The notes below the pieces were generated by a model. The model saw only the letters and a list, made by a program, of their open reading frames with translations, was not told where the DNA came from and made no database searches. This document shows, one piece after another, positions 31,047-43,171 of a stretch of DNA of 64,000 bases. The number at the start of each line of letters is the position of its first letter. The first letter of the stretch is position 1. Location of the stretch: NCBI GenBank assembly GCA_033558025.1, contig JAUCEF010000010.1:2071001-2135000 (forward strand), written 5' to 3'. The stretch is from Phytophthora sp. 'mugwort'. Taxonomy: Eukaryota > Oomycota > Peronosporomycetes > Peronosporales > Peronosporaceae. The translations under genes were made by a program, and so were the position numbers.

Positions 31047-32470
31047 TTGAGGCCACAAGCGTAGTCGCGTACGCTTTCATAGTCTTCTTTAGTGTTGAAT
31101 CCGTCAAAGAGGATTCCCTCCATGAACTGCACGCGATTGCGCTCACGTTCCCACAAGTAGATCTGGTCGGCAATGTTCTCTGGGATGACTGGCGTGTTGT
31201 GCCGCATTTTCGGGTGCGCGTGCTTCATCAAGAAGTCATAGATCTGCTGCGCTGAGATGCCATGGATCAGAGCTGAGCGCAAACTTTCTCGCGTCATGAA
31301 GCCGATGGCCATATTCGGCAACCGCGCCACGATGTCCACGAACACACTAAGCATTGCCACGTGAAGCGTCGATGTAGTGTAGGCGTATATCTTGAAGTTC
31401 GTCTCCACAACCACGAGCAATTGGGCACCGTGATCGACTGTCGGGGCATGGCGCGGGTCTGCCACCTGCGATTTCATGCCAGCGCGCACACCAGCGAAGG
31501 AGCTCGTGAGTTTCACGTGGCTCCGCTTTTGTCCCGTGGACCCCCCGAAAATAAGGTTTACGGCCAGACTCGTCGTGTAGAAGCGGTCGGAGTTGGGGCG
31601 CTTGCGAAACAGTAGTCCAAAGTCGATGAAATCTCCTAGCAGTAATCTCTGCGTCTCCGTAAGGTCCGCTACCGCGTAATACTCTCCCGTCTGGCAGTAG
31701 CTGATTTGGAAAAGAAACTGTAGAATGTCCTCCTGTTTCAACGTGCCCGTGTTGTCCAGTGTGCGAATATACTCGAGCATGAAGATCCACATCTGCACGT
31801 GAATGTCCTTAAGCATGAACTCGTAGCCGGTATCTGTGATATGAAGCGCCCTCGAGTCTGCGCCACTAGCCTGTAACAGCCTCGTACGCAGCAAAATATC
31901 CACCACGGACTGGGGCGGCTCCTGCACTGCCGTAGAGCCAACCATGTAGTGCAACACCGAGTCCCATCGTGCCCTCGCGTACCGCTCCAAATCCGCCGCG
32001 GCGAACGTATTCTCCAGATCCTTGGGGAGCTGCAGCCGTCCTCGTTCCCATGGAGACCCGCCCAAGTTGCTTAGCGCGTACTACACAGCGCCAAACACAC
32101 AAAACAATACACATGAGCCGAAACTTCCTACAACTGGTGTTTCCACCTATTTCCTTACCATGAGCTGCTTCTGGAACGTTGGATGCGGTCTGTATCCCCC
32201 TTCCTGCTGTACAAACACTCTGAGTCCCTCCAGTTTGTGCAGAGCAGCTTGAAATTGCGGTGGCATGCGCTTGGCGTCTCCAGGCTCGGGCACTACCCAC
32301 TGTTCCAGTAGCTCACACGGCACAGCGGCGTTCGTGGGAAGCAGACGCATCACGAACTGCTGAGCGAGGGGTGGGAGCGCCTGGAAGATGGCCTGACACG
32401 CCCATGGGTCCTGGTATAGACGCTCGAGCGTCGCCGTCGGCAGCGTCTCGAGAAAGTCGAAGGCGTCCAT
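30941..32470 (-). CDS. GTF2H4: TFIIH subunit p52 / Tfb2 (GTF2H4 homologue), two exons
   Basis: Exons on the minus strand are 32470-32159 and 32080-30941; the 78-bp intron has GTAAGG and TGTGTAG borders and sits between codons. The product has 483 residues, close to human p52 (about 460). It is a core TFIIH subunit that anchors and stimulates the XPB helicase in transcription initiation and nucleotide excision repair, in the nucleus. Recognisable parts: WACQAIFQALPPLAQQFVMR near residue 25, the VLHYMVGS and DTGYEFMLKDIHVQMW region (175-225), the FLFQISYCQTGEYY block (near 260) and the C-terminal GFMTRESLRSALIHGISAQQ plus QIYLWERERNR block that contacts XPB and p8. All parts are intact. The first in-frame ATG, 32470, is used; a TTG at 32485 is not. 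Confidence 0.92.
32081..32158 (-). other. Intron of the TFIIH p52 gene
   Basis: 78 bp on the minus strand. Splicing joins FQKQLM to YALSNLGGSPWERG, matching the family, where a hydrophobic-Ala-Leu element follows this point. Confidence 0.85.
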
Positions 32471-34870
32471 TGTGTGGATCAACAAATAATTTGGTGTAAG
32501 CGCCGCAATTCGGGGTAGGTATTCACGTTTTCGTAATGTGGGTGGTACACATCATGCAACTTCAACCCAACTTTTAGGCCCTAAATCAAAACACTTTTGA
32601 CGTCCAAAACTCCGTCCAATATTCAAAATTATCCCAAACTGTTGGAGGGTATATTCTCAACTGGAGGTCCAGCGTTTCAGCCACTTTTGGACGCAGAGCT
32701 ACGACTGAGCCTAGCGCACAGCCTTCACCAGCTCTTCGTCGACGCTCCGTGCACGCGCGAACTGCGCTGGACCCAGTGAAATGGCTTCGGCTCTTGTGAT
32801 CCCTTTGGGAACGTCACTGCCAGAGCGTTGAGTCTCCTGCATTGCTGCTCATGGTGCTCTCGCGGCGTCACGTCGGCCAGGAAACGCGCGTTCCTCGCGA
32901 TGGCCCTCACCGCCATGCCGTCGTGATGGTGTGCGACATCGACCTCAGTCCGCGCAGGCGTTGGTGCGCATGGCCCCTGACCGGCATGTGTCTATGCGCT
33001 ATTGAGCTTCGGGGGAGAGCACTGCGTGCCCGACTTGGAGCGCCAGTCAACCTTAAGGCACTGTCCTTCACGCCGCATCTGCATTGCCATCTGCGCAAGC
33101 TCTTCCTGCTTTTGGCACCCGTCACGGTGCTTCTGCAGCTGATGCAGCTGCTCTGGCTGCTGCTCGCTAGAATCGGTCTGCCATGATCATCAGCTCCACG
33201 GTTGGACTGCGGATGAAGACATTGGCATCCTGTTCACAGCGCTCGAGCTTCTCGACAAGCATATGTCATCGATCAGCGTGTCTGAGCTCAACAACATGCT
33301 CGTGGTGGTGAAGGCAAAGGGCCTCAGAAAAAAATGTGCCTCGAACAGATTAGGCAGCTCTCTTTCAAGCGCATCCGAGCTGCTACCATGTTCGCGCATC
33401 GTTTGCAGGTCCCCGCCACGAGATGACACAGATTCCCACACTTACTTTTGATTCTATAGGTGGCTCGAAGCAAGCGACTACCCGCTCATGATATCCACAC
33501 TCACAAATTTCGTCATATCTTTTCGGGGTCTACACTACATCGGGGAATTTGCCGTGGGTAGTGTTCTATGTTGCAAGTTTAGGATTCATGCAAGCATTAC
33601 GCAGCAGTGATCCACGAGGAACGAGAGCGACGGGTGCACACACACGGCTGCGCATGCTCACTTCTACTTCAGCTATTGGGACAGGCGCCACATGGAGCCA
33701 GGAATTCGAGCCAGCTTCTACTACTTCATCAACACCACAGAGGAGACCAAAGGGGTAGCCCGGCACGCTGTTCGAGCTCCCAGCTCAAACCTCTTTCTCA
33801 TTCTCACTTTTACTGGCTAACCAATAAACCACTTCAAATCTCCTACATCACCGCGCTCTTCAGTCAACTTCCCAGCTAGCCTTCCATCATTCTATTCGGT
33901 GACTTTTGAAATTCAAAGATTTAAGTTTGTTGTGATTTTGTAAATACTTGGTGTCGCAGAATTGGTCGGGTGTGGGGAAGGCAGTGTGCGCGATGGAGGA
34001 AAGTGAAACCTGGAGGACTAAGCGGTTGAAAATGCTCGGTGACGGTCGGCCAATGGACTTCCTGGTGGTGAAGACCTGGGCGTTTGCTTGCACACCTCGT
34101 CGTCCGGTTTGGATCTGACGATGAAGGCGCTGGATCGGATTGGATACGGGCTACTAGTGTGCGCCAGCAATGACGTTCCTCGAACGAACGAATTCGAACC
34201 CAGGCGTGAAGTTGCCCGCAGTGCTGTTGGTCCGCTGCCAGGAACGTTAAACGAGATCGTGTTCGGCCTTGAGAGCCCCACGTCCGACCAAATGCCGATC
34301 AAGTCCTCGTACCGGAAGGACTCCAGCGGTGCTGCCGTTTTCAAAACGACCACGGGCCTTTCGCTGAGGTCCAAGGTGGTCAAATCGATGGAGATTTTTT
34401 GACATTCCTCTCACGTCCAGCGCATGTATTAGGGTCAATGGTTCGAGAAATGGCTGTATGCAAAGTTAATAACCAATTGTTGCGCTCTCTTCAACGCTCT
34501 CTGGACATGACTGATGGCGGGCCGATTTCATCATGCTATGGTTGATGTAAATATATGTAGGCTTTGACCTTCTCAGCCGAGTCTGTTCCTCCTCTTGGAA
34601 TGGATGTGATCGAAAATACTCCAGGCTCGCTCGCTCGCTGCTGACGAAAGAGCAAACCCAATTTCTGATATGTTCGTCAATAAAATCCGCTTCTCACCCT
34701 TAGCGTTCCAGTAATCACGTGGACTTGACATAGCTTTACATCAGCCGCAGCGCTTCGCCACCTCGCCGTTTGACAATTTTTGAGAGCGAAAATATCGGCA
34801 GTTAGCTTGGGTCTTCCTGTATTTGGCGCCATGAAATCTCATCGATTCGCCATTTCGCACACTTGGTTGT
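32471..34870. other. 2.4-kb region without recognised genes
   Basis: Minus-strand frames at 32725-33125 look like coherent protein (Arg/Gln-rich helices, for example MAVRAIARNARFLADV and KQEELAQMAMQM) broken by stops, so a decayed ORF of a transposon or gene may lie there. Open frames at 34018-34402 on both strands have no family signature. Nothing else supported. Confidence 0.35.
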
Positions 34871-35154
34871 CTACGTAGTCATCGTCGGAGCCAACGAAGC
34901 CACCAAGTAAAATCGCAGGGTATCAAAGCAACGGTCATGGCGTTCGTGTGGACGTAGCTCCAGCGCATTTTGATTTTCTTGCGGAAGACGTGTTGGAGCT
35001 TTGAAAGCGCTGAGCGCTGTAATGCTCTCATATTCACCTACATCTAGAGATTCGTCGTCATCGACTGCGGCGCTTCTGTCAGTGGGTCCTGATCCAGTTG
35101 GGGTTATCCGCTCAGCGGGAGCACTGAGCAGATCCATTCCATTTTGATCTTGAG

Positions 35155-36390
35155 TCATGAGCTCGTGTTCGGCTCGGTTGCCTTGTGTTCGCTCCAATTG
35201 AGCTGACTGCTCTTCTTCTTATGGCGACGGACCGGTAGCCACCGTAACCACCGATATACCTCCGATACAAACACATTGTCCATCTTCAACATTCGCAGCG
35301 CTGTTATAATAGGATCAAGCAGACGCACTATCGTTCTCAAGCTACCCCAAAAACGCATGATCACGAACCGGCTATGATACATAACGTAGTTTCTTCCGAC
35401 TTGACGGCGTTCTGCGTAGCGATTCCGAAAATGCTCATAATCTGTACTCAAAAACAGTTTTTCGAGTATTTCCTTACTGTTTAGCACGCTGTGCAAGCAA
35501 TCATGTACGGAGTACCATCGTGTACGCACTGGAAGCACAAGAGTTCTTGCCCTGAGACTAACATCACGCGTTCCCTGTTGTAGCCATTTAAATTCTTCAT
35601 GCAATGCTAGATAATCTCGGACAAAGCGTACAACAGCAACAGCGCGGGTCTGAATCGCTCTAATGGCAGGGAAACGATAAACATCTTGCATGACGAGGTT
35701 GAGAACATATGCGGCACACCCGCCACTTACTTCGACGGGTCGTTGAGATTGGATATGGCTGATGGGCTCCTCATGTTCTGTGCGTTCTCCGTGACCACGG
35801 CGAAGACTCGCGCAGTCGTTTCACGTTAAACCTCGGTAATTACCTTTCCATTTTTTACCAGTCAGGTACATCGCGGTGTGAGGTTCTGACGGTGTAGACC
35901 ACGATGACCAAAACACCGATGGCATTCCTGGCGCCACCATCATGGAGTTAATGATGCACGAGCTATTAGTGTCATCCGTGACGAGAGATACGTAAACTTG
36001 CGCGTTAATTAGTCTGATGACATCCAAACGCACCTCATCCCGCACCCGTTTTAGCAGCACACCGCTGAGCTTATGTCGCGGTAGGATTTTTACACATAGC
36101 CATGAATGCTCAAAACAAAACGGGAGCGTCAATTAGCACGTACGGCAAAGCACATACAAAAACGCTCTTGCAAGCGCCATTTCGAATGCATCTTGACTAT
36201 AATCACTTGGGTGGACCGCGGGGTTGCGCTGATTGCAGCCGCCGGGCTCAGGAGCTGAAACCGATCGCAGTAAATGTTGTAGGCACGTTAGGACACTGTT
36301 AGGTTCCACTAAATACTTCAAGAAATTGCCATTGGGTTTTCCGTTTTCCTTCAGCACGTCACAAAAATGAATCGCCTGTGCTTCTGTCAA
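35155..36390 (-). pseudogene. hAT transposase relic with DUF659-type region (hAT-4)
   Basis: Three consecutive minus-strand pieces. The first (36390-36133) resembles the region before the catalytic core. The second (36132-35821) reads HSWLCVKILPRHKLSGVLL, then VYVSLVTDDTNSS and INSMMVAPG, the DUF659-like catalytic entry with its Asp. The third (35691-35155) is the middle part (AIQTRAVAVVRFVRDYL, PVRTRWYSVHDCLHSVL). Stops and frame changes separate them and the dimerisation end is not found. Adjacent to hAT-3 on the same strand. Confidence 0.7.
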
Positions 36391-37552
36391 CCCTCGCGTT
36401 CGATCTTGTCACGCGGGCGGCTGGTCTTTGTAGGTGACGCTCGTGCATGGATCCCGAGTATGGCATTTTTATTTATTTGAGGCCCGCACGCAGCATAAAT
36501 GACGGCATCGGCTCCATATCAACAGAACATACATGATGTCATCGTAGCAGGACAGACCATAAATAATGTCATAAGGAAGAGCACTAAAGCAATGCAGAAA
36601 AACATTTCATATTCAATTATCTTGTAGCCTCATCGACCGAGTTAGCTGTCCAATACTCATTGTTCTGCCTTAAAAAAGTATCATCTCGTGTGTGACAGGC
36701 TGCAGCCGAAGGCGCTCTTGTCCGTATGTCGTTCTCGCGAGTCTGAAGGTGCGCTCAGCGATGTTGGATGTGGGTGGAATGGAGCTGAGCAAGGTATAGC
36801 GTTGCTCCACTGCTGCTAGGCGGCGGCGTTTTTTGCAGATCCGCGACGAATGAGCCTTCCTCGTCGCTGTCGCTTGCGCCCTCTTCATCATTAGCAACGG
36901 TGCACCGGAGCGGAAATAAGACAGTCTTCTCAGCCGCGTTAGACGACCTGTTTTCCCGTCGAACACACGCACATACCCCGACTCGAAGTCGGGGTTGTGG
37001 ACAATATCAGCCCGAGATCCTGTACATTCCAAAACAAAAATCGGAGCGTTTAGTTATTATGACCAGTTAATTCACACATAGCGCTGCTTATCTAGAAAGC
37101 GGGCGTAGTGTGGCTTGATGGCAATCTACCCATCAAACGTCGAGCAAAGTGACGTCTTCCCCCTGGAGAGCCTTCGATATAGACTAGGTCTTCGTGAGAT
37201 GTTTTAAGAGCGTCAGCATCCGCTTGTTGGCTGCTGGCGGTGGGAGTGCGTCTGCTATATCGTCGTCTGTTGGGTTCAGGTGCTCAAAGAGGTGCCCGTA
37301 CCGGTGCACCATCGCAAACGTGAACTCCACCACGTGTCCTGTCGAATCACGGGCGGGGATCAGTCTTAAGCCTAACTAATATCAGCAACAGAACAATAAA
37401 TGTTGAGTTACAATACATATTGGAATATTGGAATAGCAAAATGCAAAAGCATGCCTGAATTTGGCCGACTGCTTCAGCGCACGAAGTCTCACCACGAGGC
37501 TTGCACTGCCGCCCACTCGTCTTCGTAATCGTCCATGCCAACTTGAAGTGCT

Positions 37553-37852
37553 ACCATTCGTCTTCACAATACTGCCTGACTGCCTCGAAAAGGACTCATG
37601 GTCATCATTCCGCACGAGTAGCCAACACATGGCGCGTTATCCATCTCCTCTTTGTTCTCGGAGAGGCTGGGGACATCGATTGCAGCCCGCGACGCCAACG
37701 CTATCTTCTTCTTCGACATGTGGCCCAGCCGTTCATACCACAGACTGTCCGACAACACATTCGCCGCCGCTGCGATGTCCCGTTCGCGCTCCTTCTCCGT
37801 CGATGCCGCCACGTTCCACACGAAAAGCTTGTCACGCTTCTCCACTCGAGCA
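37553..37852 (-). mobile_element. Internal Copia pol fragment inside hAT-3
   Basis: 300 bp equal to 42866-43166 of Copia-2 with about six differences. It covers the GAG-pre-integrase region (VEKRDKLFVWN, LWYERLGHMSKKKIALASR). There is no LTR, no poly-A and no obvious target duplication. hAT coding sequence is found on both sides. Confidence 0.85.
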
Positions 37853-38045
37853 CTGTTGGGCCGATGGCCGGCGCAACCAACAAGTGGCATGCCGACGAGT
37901 GTAGCCAGAAGGCGATTGACAGAACAGTTATCCCCAACCAAAACAGGGATTGGGTTAGTTGTTTACCGAAATCGCGGGGTAGCATGTTTGCGAGGAACTC
38001 GAAGTGATCACGGGCCCGAGAGGTCATCACCGAGGTCATTCAGCA

Positions 38046-38062
38046 GGGGGGGGGGGGGGGGG
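38046..38062 (+). repeat. Poly-G run
   Basis: Seventeen or so consecutive G lie inside the hAT-3 coding region. Runs this long slip easily, so a sequencing or assembly length error is possible. Confidence 0.7.
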
Positions 38063-38740
38063 CATACAGAATAGCGGGGCCTTGATGGCACCGTCGACTT
38101 CGTAGCGCGTGAAGACAGCGACGAAATGCTCCGACGCGTGGCGCCAGCCGTCGAAAATGAGACCAAAACGCTCGGGCATTTCCGTGGCGATCGTCCGTTC
38201 CACAACTCTAGTGAGACCATCCATCGCGCGAAGTAGTGTCTCGACACAAATAGGTTCCAATTTGGAATAGCTAGAAAAATAGGCAACACAAAAATTAGTC
38301 TGACTAAAAACACACTAAGAATTTGTATAGGAGCGTCACCGACTTTCCGCCTGGTAGCTGGGTTCTCGCAGAAGTGCATAGGTAGGCTGTTCTTGATGAT
38401 CCAATCGAGCCATCCGTAGACGTTTAGAGCTGAGCTGCGCACGTAGCTCAACATGGATCCAGTTTCTGTGGTCGAGGCTGCAAGCATGACAACCCCGTAG
38501 TCAGCGTGCTCTCGGCGCACATTTTGCATTAGGTTCGAATACTAATTGCAACAGTTTGCTTCCGCACCGTGCCGCAACGGCAACGGAAGTACTCCGAGAT
38601 GACCTCATCGTCGCGTCGCGGCCGGAAGTAGAAGCCCGTAACTTGTGCGGTCCGAAGGCCGAGTTGCGTGAGCGGGCGACGAAGGCCATGAAGGTCGAGG
38701 GGTGCTGGGGGGGGGTAGCGTGCGCTATAGCAATCAAATT

Positions 38741-39720
38741 GAAGAATGACTGACTGTTAGAGCTAGATTAAACGAGAGCTTGGCGATCTGCAACCTCGGC
38801 CCTCAGTCGGTTGGTTGGTTGGTTGTAAGGGCTCCATAATTTAATGAGGGATTTGTGTACCAATTATGGAAGGTGATTCTGTATTTACTAAATTATCAAT
38901 TTTATCGAGATGATTACATGAAACATTACTGGAAATACAATGTTATAATTGGGATCCCTGTGTGTATCGATGTTTTCATAAAACATCACTGGAAATACAA
39001 TGTGATAATTGGGATCCTGCGCTCGTGGGCGTCTAGGGAGGCCTGAAAAACATGGAGACCGACTTGGAATCAATATCGATCAGGCTGTGGCGAGAAAACA
39101 ACGCGCCTTATGACGGCAGGAGACTCCTGAGGCTGATCCAACACGATAGGGACTGTAGCGAGGTGATCGTCACAGCACTGAAGTGGACGGCGCTCGCAAT
39201 GAGCTTGTTCCTGAGCGTGGAATACGCGTACGCGTCAGTGTAGACTCTGATGGCAAGTTTACAGGCAGAGGCGGAGCTTGGTCACATTATCCGGTACAGG
39301 CATAGTGATGGATTTAATGGCTCGGTCGACGTGCTGGAGGGAATTTGGTATACTCGACATGGAGATCCTCTCGTGAATCCTTTATACAGTTCTGGACGTT
39401 TTGGACCATTCTAAACCGTTTTAATACGTTTTGGAGTGTATCTAAACATTCCTTAGTAGTCCAATAAAAAAGCATCCCCGTTCTTTTAAGGGCTGAGAGG
39501 ATTCCTAACGGGATCAGCTCGCGGAGCATGATCTGAGTACGGTGAAGGGAAGCAATGGATCATGATTCTTCTCGTCCTAATAAGATCATGACCCTAATGT
39601 TTACTAGAGTGAAACCTCTTCAGTCGTTGGCAACGACTAATTGCGGGGGTTGTTAGTGTGTCTTTCGCGAAGCAGGAAATGAAGACAGTGAAGCTCGAAA
39701 GAGTAGCAATTGGACAGCTG
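38741..39720. other. Unassigned spacer with a 60-bp tandem duplication
   Basis: No recognised gene. Two tandem 60-bp units (about 38903-38960 and 38963-39020) share ACTGGAAATACAATG and ATAATTGGGATCC. The period is a multiple of three, so both strands carry in-frame 20-residue repeats. Target duplication AGCTG for Copia-2 closes the region. Confidence 0.5.
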
Positions 39721-39944
39721 ACAAACGACTTGAACTCTTCTGTGCGATGCAGTGTAAAATGGAAAGTTAGATTACAATGAAAAGAGGTTAGCTGTTGATC
39801 TCACAAGTTCTCCACAGCTCCTACATTCTAGAATCCTGGCAAACTTGATCATTCCTTGGCGAAACATCGACGACCATCATTCATTGCAAGTTGTTGTTGC
39901 TCTTGTGTTTAGCCCACAATCTACGTAGGGCAATGCACTTAACA
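39721..39944 (-). repeat. Copia-2 3' LTR
   Basis: On the minus strand it begins TGTTAAGTGCA right after the polypurine tract and ends AGTCGTTTGT, before the target duplication. The end is not the usual CA. Confidence 0.85.
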
Positions 39945-40084
39945 CTCCCCCTCAGCTTGCACGTCATGATCGTTGTTGCGTACGACACCACTTGCGCTCA
40001 CCAAACGTACAAACTGTGGCGTTGTGAGCGGCTTCGTAAGATAATCAGCCAGTTGCAGCGAGGAACGCACCTACTCGACCTTGA

Positions 40085-43000
40085 TCAGCTTGTCTTCAAT
40101 GTGATCACGCACGAAGTGCACGCGCAGGTCAATATGCTTAGCGCGCGGTGTATAGCCACTATATTGCTCGCCATGCTGATCGCAGCGTTATTGTCGGCAT
40201 ACACCTTCATAGCACCGCTGACGCCGACTCCCATCTCTTTGAGTAGCTGGCGAACCCAAATGACTTCCTGCACAGTCACCGAGAAGGCTATGTATTCAAC
40301 TTCGGCTGATGATAGCGCGACTGCCGCTTGTTTCTTTGCTTTGAACACCACAGGGCCGCCGCACATTTGAAACAGCACACCCGAAGTCGAACGACGAGTT
40401 GAAATCACTTCCCCAGTTGGCATCGCTGAATGCCACCAAACTGAACAGAGTCCCACGGCAATATTTGATCCCAGTGTGCGACATTCCCTTAAGATAGCGC
40501 AATAACCGCACGGCTGCCTTCCAGTGCATGTCACGTGGAGCTTCGAGATGTTGCGATAAGATACTTACCGCAACAAAGATATCAGGTCTGGTCAAGTTAC
40601 CCACGTAAAGACGAGAGCCAACAAGTTCACGATAAGGCCTTTTCGCATCCAAACGAAAGTGTTCATCATCAGCACGCATGTCTTGACCCATGATGCTCGG
40701 GTTTCGAACCGGATAAGCCTCGCTTGACCAAATCGTGAGATCATTCGCGAAATATACTGCATTTGACTGACGAATAGCTCCCCCTTGTCCGAGTCGTAGT
40801 GAAGCTCCATACCGAGGATAAAACGCGCGTCGCCAAGCGATTTGAGATGAACCAGCACCTAGTGCTTCGGCAATAGTCGTTGCCCCGCAGCGGCACAACC
40901 AGTAAGCAGATCGTCGACGTATAGAACGATGAAAACGGGACCATTGTGACCGAAGCGGGCGAACAAGCAGGGATCAGACCTGCATTGCGTGAACTCCAGA
41001 GAAATGAACACGCTCCGAATCGTTCTGTGCCACACTGCAGCTGCTTGCTTCAGGCCATACAGACTGCGGCGAAGGCGCCACACATATTGTCTTGAACATT
41101 GATGCCTTCTCGCGGAAACAATGTACACTTCCTCTTCTAGGTCGCCGTTTAGGAACGCAGTTTCAACGTCTACTGCTTCACCACATATCCATGCTGGCAT
41201 CAAACGGCAAGAAGGACACGTACAGTGTTCAAACTGGCAGCGGCGGAATAAGTAGTAGTGTAGTCGACGCCGGAGGTCTGAAAACATCCCAGGGCGACCA
41301 AACGCGCTTTGTATCTGATGACATGGCCATGCTCATCTCTTTTAAGGGCAAATACCCACTTGTGGCCGATCACTCGAACTCCTGGCGGTCAGTAAACTAA
41401 ATGCCAAGTGTGGTTTCGGACATTAGCACGGATTTCAGCACGGCACGCCACTTTTCATTTGGCGGCTTCAGGGGATCGCATGGCTTCAGCGAAAGAATTC
41501 GGAATGCTTTCAGATGCTGCGAGAGCAATCTAATATCCTTCGTCGATCCTTGGACGTTTGGAATCGGACTCGTCGATGCTTCCGTCTGAGGTGTAGCCAT
41601 TTCCTGTCGAGTCATGTTCGGTTGAGGAATTGTTGTTGCCATTTTCCAGCAGCAATGGCTCGTTTCCTGCTGGTGTGCTGGATCCTTCACATGGAGGCAA
41701 CGCTGGATATGAAAACTCTTGTGGTTCTTCTACCTCTAGCAGAAGAGGTTGCTGCTGAGCTGAAATGCGAATCTGACGAGGTCTTGTTGACCCGAACACG
41801 AGATTGTCGCTCAAAGCGTTTCCACCACGACGCGCAACTTGACGAGAGGAGGGTATGATATCCGACGGAGGTTGAGGCAGCTGGTGAGCGAGTTGTGGAG
41901 TAGATGTAGTGCGCGAAATCGATTGCTCCATCGAAGCAGTGCTTCCGTATCCCCCTCTACTAGACAACTTGCCGCCACCACGCCGTGCTTGAAGAGACAG
42001 CTCTGGCACAGAGTCAATTTGCATATCCACAGGGCTAGTTTCAGCGTCTGCCATATCAACATCAGTGTCCTCACCGACCACAGGGGCGACCGAAGATTGC
42101 TGCTCAACTGAATCCGTGACATCGTCGAGCATCAGCGCAACGTATCTTGTCCCATGGACGACAGTTTGATAGCCGTCAAGAGGACGCTCGTCCAACACCA
42201 CCGTTCTTGTTGTCACTACACGCTCATCCTCGACATCCCACACGCGATACGCCTTGGAGTCAGGGGCATATCCAAGAAAAACACATGAATGTGCTCGTGT
42301 ATCCTATTTACTACGATGTGACTTGCCAACATAAACAAATTCTCTCGCTCCAAACACACGAAGGTGACTCAGATCGGGCTTGGGGTCTGGGAACACTTCG
42401 TATGGAGTAGACTTTGGACGGGCAAATATTACCCGGTTGAGAATGTAGACAGCAGTCTTGAGCGCCTCACCCCACCACTCACGTGCCATTCCGCGATGAT
42501 ACAACATGGGACGAGCCATCTCCACCAACGTATGATTCATACGCTCCGCAAGACCATTTTGCTGCGGAATATAGGGCGTGGACGTCTGGTGTACAATCCC
42601 GTGAGCATCAAAGAAATCTCCAAAGCGCTTGTTCAGGTATTTATCTCCATTGCCGCTGCGCAGACAGCGGATTCGGCATCCGGTCTGCACCTCCACCAAC
42701 TGCTTGTACTCATTGAACCGCGCAAACACCTCCGACTTTGCCTTGATCAGGTACAAGTGCACGTAACGCAGAACACTCTTCCACGAACGTCACCACAAAA
42801 CAAGCTCTACCTTTTGACAGTGACTTCATAAGATCCGTGCCATCAGAGTAAACAATGTCCAGCAGACCATTCGTCTTCACAATACTGCCTGACTGCCTCG
42901 AAAAAGTACTCATGGTCATCATTCCGCACGAGTAGCCAACACATGGCGCGTTATCCATCTCCTCTTCGTTCTCGGAGAGGCTGGAGACATCGATTGCAGC

Positions 43001-43171
43001 CCGCGACGCCAACGCTATCTTCTTCTTCGACACGTGGCCCAGCCGTTCATACCACAGACTGTCCGACAACACATTCGCCGCCGCTGCGATGTCCCGTTCG
43101 CGCTCCTTCTCCGTCGATGCCACCACGTTCCACACGAAAAGCTTGTCACGCTTCTCCACTCGAGCAACCAA
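40085..43171 (-). pseudogene. Copia-2 integrase, reverse transcriptase and RNase H remnant
   Basis: From right to left: GAG-pre-integrase (LWYERLGHVSKKKIALASR, 43060), integrase (PQQNGLAERMNHTLVEMARP, 42560) in which the SDNG-type Asp motif reads SGNGDKY, an acidic linker (41530-42243), reverse transcriptase with DVETAFLNGDLEEEVY (41160) and the catalytic FIVLYVDDLL (40930), then RNase H with ALSSAEVEYIA (40310) and YADNNAAISMA (40195). The frame changes at about 41290, 40860 and 40590. The Asp-to-Gly change in integrase would alone kill it. Confidence 0.85.

Larger units (their letters stand above)
36660..38740 (-). pseudogene. hAT transposase relic (hAT-3), split by a Copia slice
   Basis: Reading down from 38740: a degraded BED-type zinc finger (C-x-C ... 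LMQNVRREH, 38570-38500), then PMHFCENPATRR (38370) and the catalytic entry RTIATEMPERFGLIFDGWRH (38200), then FLANMLPRDFGKQLTQS and GDNCSVNRLLATLVGMPLVG (37990-37880), the Copia slice (37553-37852), a fragment with LRALKQSAKFR (37460), HRYGHLFEHLNP (37310), HNPDFESGYVRVFDGKTGRL (36990) and the dimerisation end LSSIPPTSNIAERTFRLART (36790). All hAT parts are present but frameshifted. Confidence 0.75.

Noticed and set aside
34018..34402. Overlapping ORFs on both strands as a gene
   Set aside because: Neither frame shows a family signature, splice sites or a promoter element; there is no basis to choose one.
38531..38545. GGTTCGAATAC as a tRNA T-arm
   Set aside because: No matching acceptor stem or A and B box arrangement lies around it; it is inside the hAT-3 zinc-finger region. 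No tRNA or rRNA gene was found in the window.
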